Shown here: one piece after another, positions 41,509-48,201 of the stretch
Layout of the letters: the number at the start of each line of letters is the position of its first letter
How positions within the stretch are numbered: position 1 is the stretch's first letter
Source: AC-32 sp963715575
GTDB lineage: Bacteria > Actinomycetota > Thermoleophilia > Gaiellales > Gaiellaceae
Direction of reading: 5' to 3'
Length of the DNA: 64,000 nt
Assembly: GCA_963715575.1 (NCBI GenBank)
Contig: OY970250.1
Coordinates: 1,116,001 to 1,180,000 of the forward strand
Made by a program: the position numbers and the translations under genes
The notes under the pieces: generated by a model
Seen by the model: the letters and a program-made list of their open reading frames with translations, nothing else
What the model was told of the DNA's origin: nothing
The model's database searches: none

Positions 41509-42303
41509 ATGCGACTGCACGTCCACGAGTGGGGAGACCCGTCCGCCCCCACGGTCGTGTGCGTGCACGGCGTCTCAGCCCACGGCCGCCGCTATCGCAG
41601 GCTGGCGGAGGAGCGCCTGGCGGCCCGCTTCCACGTCCTCGCGCCCGACCTCCGCGGCCATGGGCTGTCGGAGTGGGAGCCGCCCTGGAACCTCGAGACC
41701 CATCTGGAGGATCTGCTCGAGACCTTCGAGCCCGCAGGGAAGGTGATGTGGGTCGGCCACAGCTTCGGCGGCCGGCTGGTGCTCGAGCTCGCCGCGCGCC
41801 GGCCTGAGCTGCTCGCGTGCGCGGCGCTGCTCGACCCGGCGATCCAGATCCTGCCGCATGTCGGCTTCGACTTCGCCCAGGAGGCCGCGAAGGACCGTGC
41901 CTTCGCATCACCGGACGAAGCGATCGAGGCACGCCTGACGAGCGGCTCGGCGACCCCGCGCGCCGCGCTCGAGGAGGAGGCGCGGGAGCATCTGGTCTCA
42001 GCGCCGGACGGAAGCCTGCGCTGGCGCTTCGCACGCGCTGCGGTCGCGAGCATGTACAGCGAGCTCTGCCGCGAGCCGCCACCCCCGACCGTGCTCGGCC
42101 GCGTCCCGACGCTGCTCGTCCACGCCGAGCAGTTCGGGCTCGTGCGCGAGGACCAGCTCGAGGAGTACCCGGCGGTGCTCGGCGAGAGCCTCGAGCTCGT
42201 CGCCGTGCCGGGCGGTCACGTCGTCTACTGGGACGCGTTCGAGCCGACCGCGGACGCGGTCGAGAAGTTCCTGATTCGGCACAGTTCCGTTCCACACGCG
42301 TGA
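41509..42303 (+). CDS. Alpha/beta hydrolase
   Basis: A 264-residue serine hydrolase. The oxyanion-hole block is VVCVHGVSAHGRRYR (residues 16-30), the nucleophile elbow is VGHSFGGRLVLEL (Ser near 84), and the late histidine is in VPGGHVVYWDAFEP (near 241). The fold is certain; substrate is unknown, with esters or lactones possible. Leaderless ATG. The last codons contain copy B of the repeated intergenic motif. Confidence 0.9.
   Translation: MRLHVHEWGDPSAPTVVCVHGVSAHGRRYRRLAEERLAARFHVLAPDLRGHGLSEWEPPWNLETHLEDLLETFEPAGKVMWVGHSFGGRLVLELAARRPELLACAALLDPAIQILPHVGFDFAQEAAKDRAFASPDEAIEARLTSGSATPRAALEEEAREHLVSAPDGSLRWRFARAAVASMYSELCREPPPPTVLGRVPTLLVHAEQFGLVREDQLEEYPAVLGESLELVAVPGGHVVYWDAFEPTADAVEKFLIRHSSVPHA
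42275..42300 (+). repeat. Repeated intergenic motif, copy B
   Basis: Resembles copies A and C (GGCACAGTTCCGTTCCACAC) but lies within the final codons of the hydrolase gene, ending at its stop. Degenerate compared with the other two. Confidence 0.35.
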
Positions 42304-42372
42304 ATCGCCCGCCGCTAGGCTGATTGCAGGGGGAACACCAGAGCGGGACCCCGGGGCAGGTTCTCGCGCGTG

Positions 42373-43284
42373 TTACAGAATGCGGGCGCCGAGAGCGCTC
42401 GCGACCAGCTCCACGGCGAGCTTGGCGGTCGCGTTCTCGCGGTCGAGGATCGGGTTCACCTCGACCACTTCGAGCGAGCGCAAGACTCCCGACTCGGCGA
42501 TCAGCTCCATCGCCAGGTGGGCCTCGCGATACGAGAGCCCGCCGCGAACCGGCGTGCCGACTCCGGGGGCGACCTCCGGATCGAGCACGTCCAGGTCCAG
42601 GCTCAGATGCACAAAGCCGTCGCCGGTGACGTGCTCGAGCGCCTCGCGCATCGCGGCCTCGACGCCCATCCGGTCGAGGTCGCTCATCGTGAACACCCGC
42701 GCCTCGAGCTCGGCGAGCAGCTCCCGTTCGCCGGGGTCGAGCGAACGCAGGCCGACCAGCGCGACCCGGCGCGGCTCGACGGCGGGAAGCGGGTATTCGT
42801 CGCTCTCGAACTCGGGTCCGGCAAGACCGAGCGCGGCCGCGAGCGGCATCCCGTGGACGTTGCCGCTCGGGGACGTCTCGGGCCGGTTCAAATCACCGTG
42901 GGCGTCGAGCCAGAGCACGCCGCCCGGGCCGCGGGCACGAGCCATGCCGCCGAGCGAGCCGAGCGCGACCGAGTGGTCGCCGCCAAGCACGAGCGGCACG
43001 TAGGCCTCCTCGGCCGCCCGCGCGACGAGCGCGGCGATTCGCTCGACCGTCGCCTTGATGTCCGCCAGGTAGCGCATGCGCTCATCGCCGACCGCGGTCG
43101 CCTCCGCCACGGCCGTGACGACATCGCCCCAGTCCTCGCACCGGCGGCCGAGCTCGACGATCCGCTCGTCGAGCCCCGCGTACCGGATCGCGGACGGCCC
43201 CATGTCGACCCCGCGCCGACCGGCGCCAAGGTCGAGCCCTGCGCCGATGACCGCCACCGGCGGCTGCGTTTCCCGAGCGCTCAC
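42373..43284 (-). CDS. Arginase/agmatinase-family ureohydrolase
   Basis: A 303-residue binuclear-manganese hydrolase. Ligand motifs: VLGGDHSVALGSL (near residue 107), LWLDAHGDLN (near 130) and LSLDLDVLDPEVAPGVGTPVRGG (near 220), plus NVHGMPLAAALG, which is typical of arginases. It should release urea from arginine or a related guanidino compound; arginase is the likelier reading. The GTG at 43284 has TAGCCT 7 nt upstream. Divergent from the response regulator. Confidence 0.9.
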   Translation of the reverse strand: MSARETQPPVAVIGAGLDLGAGRRGVDMGPSAIRYAGLDERIVELGRRCEDWGDVVTAVAEATAVGDERMRYLADIKATVERIAALVARAAEEAYVPLVLGGDHSVALGSLGGMARARGPGGVLWLDAHGDLNRPETSPSGNVHGMPLAAALGLAGPEFESDEYPLPAVEPRRVALVGLRSLDPGERELLAELEARVFTMSDLDRMGVEAAMREALEHVTGDGFVHLSLDLDVLDPEVAPGVGTPVRGGLSYREAHLAMELIAESGVLRSLEVVEVNPILDRENATAKLAVELVASALGARIL

Positions 43285-43291
43285 CGCGGCA

Positions 43292-43297
43292 AGGCTA
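43292..43297 (-). promoter_or_regulatory. -10 box (TAGCCT) of the arginase-family gene
   Basis: TAGCCT lies 7 nt before the GTG at 43284. It shares bases with TAACGT on the other strand. Confidence 0.45.
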
Positions 43298-43301
43298 ACG
43301 T
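43296..43301 (+). promoter_or_regulatory. -10 box (TAACGT) of the response-regulator gene
   Basis: TAACGT lies 8 nt before the ATG at 43310, overlapping the divergent TAGCCT box. Confidence 0.4.
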
Positions 43302-43309
43302 TGTCCGCG

Positions 43310-43702
43310 ATGAATGCTCCGGCCGAGGAATCGAGCATCCGGGTCCTGATCGCCGACGACGACGCCGGCTTTCGCCACTCGCTGCAGGAGCTAATCGACC
43401 GGCAGCCGGAGTTGAGCGTGATCGGCGCCGCGGGGGACGGTCTCGAAGCAATCGAGCTCGCCGACCGGCTCGAGCCCGACGCGGTGGTGCTCGATCTGCA
43501 CATGCCGCTGCTGGACGGCGTCAGCGCGACCGCTCGGCTGCGGCGCGATCATCCGAGCCTCTGCCTGATCGCGCTCACCGGCGACGACGCGCCGGCCCTC
43601 CACCGTGCCGTCCGCGACGCCGGCGCCGACGAGGTGTTGCTCAAGAACGAGCTGCTCGAGGGCCTGCTCGATCGGCTGGCGACGGTGCGGACGAGCGGCT
43701 GA
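43310..43702 (+). CDS. Single-domain response regulator (receiver only)
   Basis: A 130-residue receiver domain with no output domain. The acidic pocket is in LIADDDAGF (near 14-19), the phosphorylated Asp in AVVLDLHMPLLDG (near 61), the switch Thr in LIALTGDD (near 89) and the conserved Lys in EVLLKNELLEG (near 112). It may pass phosphate to a partner or act by protein contacts. No kinase is adjacent. The ATG is leaderless; the TGA stop lies one base from the 3' end of the convergent tRNA-Phe gene. Confidence 0.9.
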   Translation: MNAPAEESSIRVLIADDDAGFRHSLQELIDRQPELSVIGAAGDGLEAIELADRLEPDAVVLDLHMPLLDGVSATARLRRDHPSLCLIALTGDDAPALHRAVRDAGADEVLLKNELLEGLLDRLATVRTSG

Positions 43703-43775
43703 TGGCGAGGGCCGGGATCGAACCGGCGACACCACGGTTTTCAGCCGTGTGCTCTACCAACTGAGCTACCTCGCC
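43703..43775 (-). tRNA. tRNA-Phe (GAA anticodon)
   Basis: A complete cloverleaf of 73 nt on the minus strand: acceptor GGCGAGG pairing with CCTCGCC, D arm AGCTCAGTTGGTAGAGC, anticodon stem CACGG/CCGTG with loop CTGAAAA (GAA), and T arm with GGTTCGATCC. The CCA end is not encoded. Its first 21 nt (43755-43775) are one copy of the direct repeat flanking the integrative element, so the region upstream of the 5' end is element DNA. Confidence 0.97.
43755..43775. repeat. Attachment site, left (attL), within tRNA-Phe
   Basis: A 21-bp sequence beginning TACCAACTGAGC and ending at the 5' end of tRNA-Phe; it is repeated exactly at 48093-48113. The two copies bound the integrated element. Confidence 0.9.
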
Positions 43776-43801
43776 TAGGTGCAATGCGGGATTGCGGGTC
43801 A

Positions 43802-43807
43802 ATGTTA
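43802..43807 (-). promoter_or_regulatory. Candidate element-borne -10 (TAACAT) upstream of tRNA-Phe
   Basis: TAACAT on the minus strand lies 26 nt before the mature tRNA 5' end and downstream of the repressor gene. It could replace the host promoter lost at integration; read-through from the repressor gene is the alternative. Confidence 0.3.
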
Positions 43808-43825
43808 CACGGCTACACATTCTGT

Positions 43826-44128
43826 CTACTTCCGCGCCTTTTTCTTCGGCTGAGCAATCGGGGCACGATTCTCGGCCCAGGCCGAAACCGCCGCTTGAAC
43901 CGCGACGGGCGGGTCCGAGTACAGATCGTTCAACGTGATCCCGAACAGATCAGCGAGCTTGATCGCGTTCGTTGTCTTCGGGTGACTCCGTTTGCTCGCG
44001 TCAGCGGCTACCAGTTTGTTAATCCCGGCCCGCGACAGCCCAATCTCGGCACCGACCGCACCGAGGCTCACGTCGTGCAGGCCCGCGATCCGGCGTATGT
44101 TCTCGGCCACGTTGCCTTCGTCTACCAT
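43826..44128 (-). CDS. XRE-family transcriptional regulator of the element
   Basis: A 100-residue protein with a Cro/CI-type helix-turn-helix near residues 8-65: NVAENIRRIAGLHDVSLGAVGAEIGLSRAGINKLV, then NAIKLADLFGITLNDLY. The tail is basic (QPKKKARK). It is probably the element's repressor, acting on TGGTCT/AGACCA sites just upstream. The ATG at 44128 has AGGAG and GGTGGGG in front. It reads toward tRNA-Phe, 50 nt away, so its transcript could run into the tRNA. Confidence 0.82.
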   Translation of the reverse strand: MVDEGNVAENIRRIAGLHDVSLGAVGAEIGLSRAGINKLVAADASKRSHPKTTNAIKLADLFGITLNDLYSDPPVAVQAAVSAWAENRAPIAQPKKKARK

Positions 44129-44489
44129 CACCCCACCTCTCCTAGTGGTCTGGTAGACACACTGTAGCATAGACCATACCATCCCATATGCTTGTATAGA
44201 CCAATCCAGACAATGACCGTAATCTTTGGCTCCCTGTCGAGGCTTGGTCTGGGCTCGTCGGCGCGGCTCTCCCCGAACGCGGGAAGCTGAGCGGCGGGAC
44301 GCGCAGCACCGGCCGACCTCGCGGCCCGCGTCCACTTCGACACCGACTGATTCAACCGGGACGCCGATTTCGGCGTCGCTTTCAACTACCGGAGAGCCGC
44401 CGCAAGGCGGCTTTCCTCTGCGGTTTCCGGGCGGATTCCGAAAACCTGGGGTAGCACGTAAAACCCAACTCCGTCCGTACGATGCGGGC
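44129..44489. promoter_or_regulatory. Divergent control region of the element with TGGTCT/AGACCA sites
   Basis: This 361-bp gap has no convincing gene. Its AT-rich left part holds three copies of a hexamer: TGGTCT at 44147-44152 and AGACCA at 44171-44176 and 44198-44203, the latter two within ATAGACCA. They are likely operators for the XRE repressor. TATGCT on the minus strand near 44166 could be its -10. The right part (44230-44470) is GC-rich with nothing recognised. Confidence 0.45.
44478..44483 (+). promoter_or_regulatory. -10 box (TACGAT) for the element's early small genes
   Basis: TACGAT lies 6 nt before the ATG at 44490, in the same leaderless arrangement as host genes. Confidence 0.4.
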
Positions 44490-44591
44490 ATGGCAAAACG
44501 CGCGGCAATCGTCCGACTCCGGACCGAATGGTTAGGCCTATTAGACCGCGATAACCCCGGCTACGTCTGGACATACCAATCTAAGAAGTGA
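44490..44591 (+). CDS. 33-residue basic protein of the element
   Basis: A short protein (MAKRAAIVRLRTEWLGLLDR region) with a basic N terminus, an amphipathic helix and a Trp/Tyr-containing end. TACGAT 6 nt before the ATG suggests leaderless expression. Its stop overlaps the GTG of the next gene (GTGA), supporting translation. A longer in-frame reading from 44226 has no promoter and unlike composition. Function unknown. Confidence 0.5.
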   Translation: MAKRAAIVRLRTEWLGLLDRDNPGYVWTYQSKK

Positions 44592-44884
44592 CTGACCCTC
44601 GCTTCGGTAACAAAGCCCCTATAAACGGCTGCTCTAGATGCCGTCTTGACGTTGCCTCCGTAGCGGCATTCGACAAACACCGCATAGGCAAACACGCCTA
44701 CGACTTCGACCGAGACCACCTAGACGGCCGTAGATGTATGGACGTGGAAGAGATGGAAGCGGCCGGAATGAGCATCGACCAGCGCGGCCGTTGGACGACC
44801 ACCACCGACCAAGACCGGAAGCGCCTCTCTGAGCTTCAGGGTAGCGATTCTAAGCGCACTATACGCACCACTAAGGCTAAGTGA
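44588..44884 (+). CDS. FDXHR-type putative zinc-binding phage protein
   Basis: A 98-residue protein with a C2H2-like finger: CSRCRLDVASVAAFDKHRIGKHAY (Cys15, Cys18, then two His), containing the FDKHR motif known from actinophage proteins named FDXHR zinc-binding. A further Cys is in GRRCMDVEEMEAAGMS. The C-terminal part is Thr/Arg/Lys-rich and polar. It is likely a DNA- or protein-binding factor of the element. GTGA overlap with the 33-residue gene. Confidence 0.75.
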   Translation: MTDPRFGNKAPINGCSRCRLDVASVAAFDKHRIGKHAYDFDRDHLDGRRCMDVEEMEAAGMSIDQRGRWTTTTDQDRKRLSELQGSDSKRTIRTTKAK

Positions 44885-44929
44885 CCAACTAACTCCACAG
44901 AGCCGTTAGAACGGCCTAGAGAGATTCCC

Positions 44930-45415
44930 ATGAAACACATTGACAGAGATAGCGATTCCCAAGCAAAAGACTTTAGGGTTTCCGCTGGTTCTCCTAGTGG
45001 TTGGGAATCCCATAGTGAGACTTTCACGGCGGAAAGCTTGTCGCCTATCGGGGATCGAGAGGGACAAGCGCCAGACGCGCCTAAGCGGGTGGCGTCTCGG
45101 AATGGGAACGGGAGCGGTCAGGGGATCGCTCCCAATCCCTCTAACAAAGACTTATCGCCCGAGTCGTATTGCGACTACTGCGGCGGCATCTTCTCTAAGA
45201 ACTCATGGCACAGAGACCGCAAGGACTATTGCGAGTCGTGCGCCGAGCGCGGAATCGTGGCTTTCGTCCCGAGCGTGGTGCCAGGGCTAGTGATCGGTGA
45301 TGAGGGGAGCAACCTAACGGCGGAGGACGGCTTTCGCTTCATTATCCGTCTGAGCGATGACGTTTCGGGCGCGCAACGGGATGAAGACGTTGTAGTGCCG
45401 AGGACTCAGCCGTGA
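44930..45415 (+). CDS. Element protein with a zinc-ribbon-like CxxC pair
   Basis: A 161-residue polar protein. The first half is Ser/Gly/Asp-rich and probably disordered; residues 78-105 carry YCDYCGGIFSKNSWHRDRKDYCESCAER, two CxxC knuckles separated by 19 residues with a histidine between, a likely zinc site. The C-terminal part is strand-rich. No function known. Codon use is less GC-biased than in the host genes. Forty-five bases separate it from the FDXHR gene. Confidence 0.6.
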   Translation: MKHIDRDSDSQAKDFRVSAGSPSGWESHSETFTAESLSPIGDREGQAPDAPKRVASRNGNGSGQGIAPNPSNKDLSPESYCDYCGGIFSKNSWHRDRKDYCESCAERGIVAFVPSVVPGLVIGDEGSNLTAEDGFRFIIRLSDDVSGAQRDEDVVVPRTQP

Positions 45416-45434
45416 TAAAGGAGAAAGTCTTTGT

Positions 45435-45611
45435 TTACTCTCCGTGCCGTGAGTCTTCCCATTCCTTCTCCTGCCTCTCCATTTGCTCTCGCTGCGTCCC
45501 AGTGATCCGCCGCCACAGCCTATACAGCGGGTAGGTAGGGAATGCCATCCAGAACGTTCTTACCTCTGTTGGTTCACCGGTTGCAACGTTGTGTCCGCGC
45601 TTATCGTCCAT
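45435..45611 (-). CDS. 58-residue protein of the element
   Basis: A small frame with a purine-rich site (AAAGGGGAG) close before its ATG at 45611 and a TAA stop. The product begins MDDKRGHNVATGEP, has an aromatic stretch (FWMAFPTYPLYRLWRRI) that may be membrane-peripheral, and ends in a charged helix (QMERQEKEWEDSRHGE). It lies 37 nt after the membrane-anchored protein gene on the same strand. Function unknown; support is moderate. Confidence 0.45.
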   Translation of the reverse strand: MDDKRGHNVATGEPTEVRTFWMAFPTYPLYRLWRRITGTQREQMERQEKEWEDSRHGE

Positions 45612-45648
45612 GGCTCCCCTTTCCCTTACAGGTGCCCGTACCGATTGG

Positions 45649-46395
45649 CTACTCCTTGACGTGTGCGACGCCTAACTCGCTGAGCCGGGCGTTGAGATCA
45701 CTCATTCTCTGTTTGAAGAACGCATTCGCGTTTTGGGCGTGACTCGAGAAGTCAGCGAGCTTCGACGGGTATTGCGTGTCGAGGTACGCAAGACCGGCGT
45801 TCGTTGCAGACTTCGCCTCGTCGGCCGCGCCGAAGAGCTCGGTGTTCTGATCGGTGAAGCCGTGAGAGTTGTTGGACGCGAGGTATGACCGAGCCGCGTT
45901 ACAGGTCGAACGAGCCTGCTGCAAGCTCGTCGCCATCGAGTTCACGTTGCTTGTGTCTTGACTGGCGAGGTAGACGGCTGCCAAGCACAGTTCCGAGCGG
46001 TTGACGGCTTGCTGCGCGCGGTTATGGAGGTCGGAAGCGTCATCACCGTTCGTGGCCTTCTTCGGCCCGGCCGACGGCGGCGGCGGCGCGGCCTGTTTGT
46101 TCGCATTCCCGGGTGACGAGGACGAACCACTATTTCCACCACCTACCGCGGCACTGATGATGATGATCAGCAGAACGAGTCCGCCAACGCTTCCGGCGAC
46201 GATCCATCTGGTGCGGTGTCCCCGCTTCGCCGCCGACGTCGTGGGCGTGGTGGCGACCGGCGCTGGCCTCGGGGCCGTCCTCGCTTCCTCGGCTGCCTGG
46301 GCCTCGGCTTGCTCTCTCGTAAGGCCAGCGCGTGCTTCGGGCTCGGTTAAGCCCGTCTCTGGATTGACCTTGTATCCCTTGCGGTACTCCGCCAT
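45649..46395 (-). CDS. Membrane-anchored protein of the element
   Basis: A 248-residue protein. Residues 1-62 are cytoplasmic and charged (KVNPETGLTEPEARAGLTRE), residues 64-84 are a strong transmembrane helix (WIVAGSVGGLVLLIIIISAAV), followed by a Gly/Ser/Pro linker and an external helical domain with one cysteine pair (SELCLAAVYL, ARSTCNAARSYL) and several heptad-like Ala/Leu helices. Such one-pass proteins occur in prophages as surface or superinfection-related factors, but nothing proves that here. The ATG at 46395 lies in an operon with the 58-residue gene. Confidence 0.7.
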   Translation of the reverse strand: MAEYRKGYKVNPETGLTEPEARAGLTREQAEAQAAEEARTAPRPAPVATTPTTSAAKRGHRTRWIVAGSVGGLVLLIIIISAAVGGGNSGSSSSPGNANKQAAPPPPSAGPKKATNGDDASDLHNRAQQAVNRSELCLAAVYLASQDTSNVNSMATSLQQARSTCNAARSYLASNNSHGFTDQNTELFGAADEAKSATNAGLAYLDTQYPSKLADFSSHAQNANAFFKQRMSDLNARLSELGVAHVKE

Positions 46396-46602
46396 GCGTT
46401 TGCCTGCCTTCTCTCACTACGGGGGGATTGACCAGCGTTGTCATAAGATCGCACGCCGATCTGACGTGTGCATCGGCAGAAGCCCGCAAAGCCTGAAATA
46501 AGGGGAGCCGGAGACCCCTCGCTCGCCCTGGAGACTGTGCCGCCACTCCCCAGGAAAACGAAGCGTTGCACCGGCTCCCGTTCAGTAGATGCGCCCAGGC
46601 GT

Positions 46603-46797
46603 CTAACCCTGCGCGTCCTCGACCACAAGCACAGGCGGGGCGTCGCCGTCCTCGTCTCGCAAGCCGACGATGCGCAGCGTGCGCTTCCCCAGGTGAATCG
46701 TGTCTCCCGGCTTCCAGTTGGGCACGGCGGCACTCAGCGTAGGCGGCTCTGCCGGCTCGCCCTCCACGGTCTCCAACCTGAATAGGAACCCTGCCAT
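46603..46797 (-). CDS. 64-residue conserved-looking protein
   Basis: A compact, probably beta-barrel-like protein (FLFRLETVEGEPAEPPTLS, then NWKPGDTIHLGKRTLRIVG and PPVLVVEDA). The GDTIxLGxRxLRxVG strand pattern looks like a small OB/SH3-like domain. ATG at 46797 with GGGAG upstream at about 6 nt. The GC-rich codon use is more like the host than the rest of the element. Function unknown. Confidence 0.6.
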   Translation of the reverse strand: MAGFLFRLETVEGEPAEPPTLSAAVPNWKPGDTIHLGKRTLRIVGLRDEDGDAPPVLVVEDAQG

Positions 46798-46897
46798 CCT
46801 TGCTCCCTCCCTCTCGGCTGGGGCCGGACGGCTGGCTGAGTTTAGGAGATTGTGGTCCCCACCCACTAGTGTCCCCAGCCAACTGAAGGGGGAAGGC

Positions 46898-47053
46898 ATG
46901 GCTGACCGTAGATACGGCGGGATAACGCTCGGGGGCATCATCGTGATTGCAGGGATCCTGGCGATCATTCTCTGGAGCTTCTGGATCGGACTGGTCATCG
47001 TCCTCATCGGACTGATCGCGTTCGGCGGATTCGTGCGCGGCAAGTGGTATTGA
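46898..47053 (+). CDS. 51-residue membrane protein of the element
   Basis: A tiny protein with two hydrophobic segments (GGIIVIAGILAIILWSFW and GLVIVLIGLIAFGGFV) and short basic ends (MADRRYGG, RGKWY), so a two-helix membrane hairpin. The ATG has AAGGGGG about 7 nt upstream. Phage elements often encode such small membrane proteins (holin-like or regulatory), but no enzyme partner for lysis is seen. Confidence 0.65.
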   Translation: MADRRYGGITLGGIIVIAGILAIILWSFWIGLVIVLIGLIAFGGFVRGKWY

Positions 47054-47064
47054 GCGACAAGCCC

Positions 47065-48048
47065 TTAGGCAGCTAGTCGGCCGCTAGCTCGCTCAATCGG
47101 ATCAGAGGCGTACAGCTTGAGAATCGCGTCATAGAGGTTCGGGTTCGTGCGGGTGTAAATCCGACCTCGGATGCTTTGACTCGTCCAGCCGAGGATTTTC
47201 TCAATGTCGTCAATCGAGACGCCTTCCTCGGCCAGCACCGACGCGACCGTCTTACGGAAGGCATGGGCGGGTCTGTTGCCACCATCGACACCGGCTCGTT
47301 TCAACAACGCTCCGGGCCTCGCGTTGACGTTCCGCATCGACCCGCCAGCACCGAGCACCGTTGCTGAGTTGGGATATTTCCTCTGCCTCTCGCGCAGCAC
47401 CTTCAACAGCAGCGGGTGAATCGGGACACGGCGCGGTTTGTTTCCCTTGCCGACCACGCGAAGCTCTCTCGCCTCGAAATCCACATCGGCCCAGGTCAGG
47501 TTGACAAGCTCGGCCCTTCGGCAGCCCGTGTAGGCGAGAAGGTGAAACAGCGTCCAGTCGAGAGGATCACCAATCTCCTCTCGGATTTTTCGTAGCTCGT
47601 CGTTTGAAAACGTCTTCGGCTCCGAGTAGCCGTTTTGCCTCTCAAACCGAATCGTCGGCAGCTTCTCCATCCGGCCTTCCTCGACCGCGAAGCGGTAGGC
47701 AGCCTTCACGTAAGCAACCTCCGTCGAGACCGTGGACTCTGCCAGCGAGGACAACAGGCCCACGAAGTACCGACTGAGAAGACCGTTCTCGACCTCGGCC
47801 GCTTTGGTTCCGGTCTCTGCCAGATGCAGACTCAGCCGCGCCAGCGCGTAGCGGTTGCGGTCAACCGTCTTCGGGTCGCGGCGGCGCATGATCTCCAGTT
47901 CCTCGATGTATGGCACAAACAGCGGGTCTAGAGCTACAGCGTTCATCGGGATTCCTTTCGGCTCTCCCGCGCTGCTCTCGGCTCTCTGACGCTCAACGTC
48001 AGGATCGGGCGGACGCCGCTGAAACCTTCCGTCCGGGCCACGTGCCAC
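47065..48048 (-). CDS. int: Tyrosine recombinase (integrase)
   Basis: Site-specific recombinase of the element. It has an N-terminal SAM-like core-binding domain (RRDPKTVDRNRYALARLSLHL near 55-150) and a catalytic domain with ARG I in YTGCRRAELVNLTW (near 190), the HxxR box in HAFRKTVASVL (near 275) and the nucleophilic Tyr in the RGRIYTR region (near 302). GTG at 48048 has TACTGT 6 nt upstream (leaderless, 327 aa); an ATG at 47946 with GAAAGGA gives 293 aa and may be a second start. It sits beside the right attachment site, reading into the element. Confidence 0.93.
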   Translation of the reverse strand: MARGPDGRFQRRPPDPDVERQRAESSAGEPKGIPMNAVALDPLFVPYIEELEIMRRRDPKTVDRNRYALARLSLHLAETGTKAAEVENGLLSRYFVGLLSSLAESTVSTEVAYVKAAYRFAVEEGRMEKLPTIRFERQNGYSEPKTFSNDELRKIREEIGDPLDWTLFHLLAYTGCRRAELVNLTWADVDFEARELRVVGKGNKPRRVPIHPLLLKVLRERQRKYPNSATVLGAGGSMRNVNARPGALLKRAGVDGGNRPAHAFRKTVASVLAEEGVSIDDIEKILGWTSQSIRGRIYTRTNPNLYDAILKLYASDPIERASGRLAA

Positions 48049-48054
48049 CCCGGT

Positions 48055-48060
48055 ACAGTA
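48055..48060 (-). promoter_or_regulatory. -10 box (TACTGT) of the integrase gene
   Basis: TACTGT lies 6 nt before the GTG at 48048, 33 nt inside the element. Confidence 0.4.
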
Positions 48061-48092
48061 GCAAAAACGTCAACTCCGGTAGCACAGTCCTT

Positions 48093-48113
48093 TACCAACT
48101 GAGCTACCTCGCC
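48093..48113. repeat. Attachment site, right (attR): orphan tRNA-Phe 5' fragment
   Basis: Exact 21-bp copy of the tRNA-Phe 5' end. Beyond it the sequence departs from the tRNA, so it is not a second gene. It marks the right boundary of the element. Confidence 0.9.
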
Positions 48114-48123
48114 GCGGCCGCCT

Positions 48124-48129
48124 AGTCTA
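48124..48129 (-). promoter_or_regulatory. Original tRNA-Phe promoter -10 (TAGACT), now facing the integrase
   Basis: TAGACT lies 10 nt before the orphan tRNA 5' fragment, the spacing expected of the ancestral tRNA-Phe promoter. In the present arrangement it reads across attR toward the integrase gene. Confidence 0.5.
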
Positions 48130-48201
48130 GCCGCGCCCGTCACGAAGGAAGGACGTCCGGGCCGGCTTACCGCGCCGCGAACGTCCTTGTGGCGCGGGAG
48201 C

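Larger units (their letters stand above)
43776..48092. mobile_element. 4.3 kb integrative element at the 5' end of tRNA-Phe
   Basis: Bounded by a perfect 21-bp direct repeat of the tRNA-Phe 5' end and carrying a tyrosine integrase beside its right boundary, an XRE-type repressor beside the left boundary, a phage-type zinc-finger protein and several small proteins. Base composition dips in AT-richer control regions (44130-44220, 44480-45000), unlike the host DNA. No replication, packaging or conjugation gene is visible, so it is a minimal island, phage satellite or decayed prophage. Confidence 0.9.

Noticed and set aside
44226..44489. Extension of the 33-residue element gene to 121 residues
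   Set aside because: Upstream part is Arg/Pro/Thr-rich low-complexity translation with no start signal; TACGAT lies 6 nt before the internal ATG.
46468..46785. 105-residue frame on the plus strand of the element
   Set aside because: It overlaps the better-supported 64-residue gene on the other strand and has no ribosome site or recognisable features.
48061..48113. Possible second tRNA at the right end of the element
   Set aside because: Only the first 21 nt match tRNA-Phe; the rest cannot fold into a cloverleaf. It is an attachment-site fragment.
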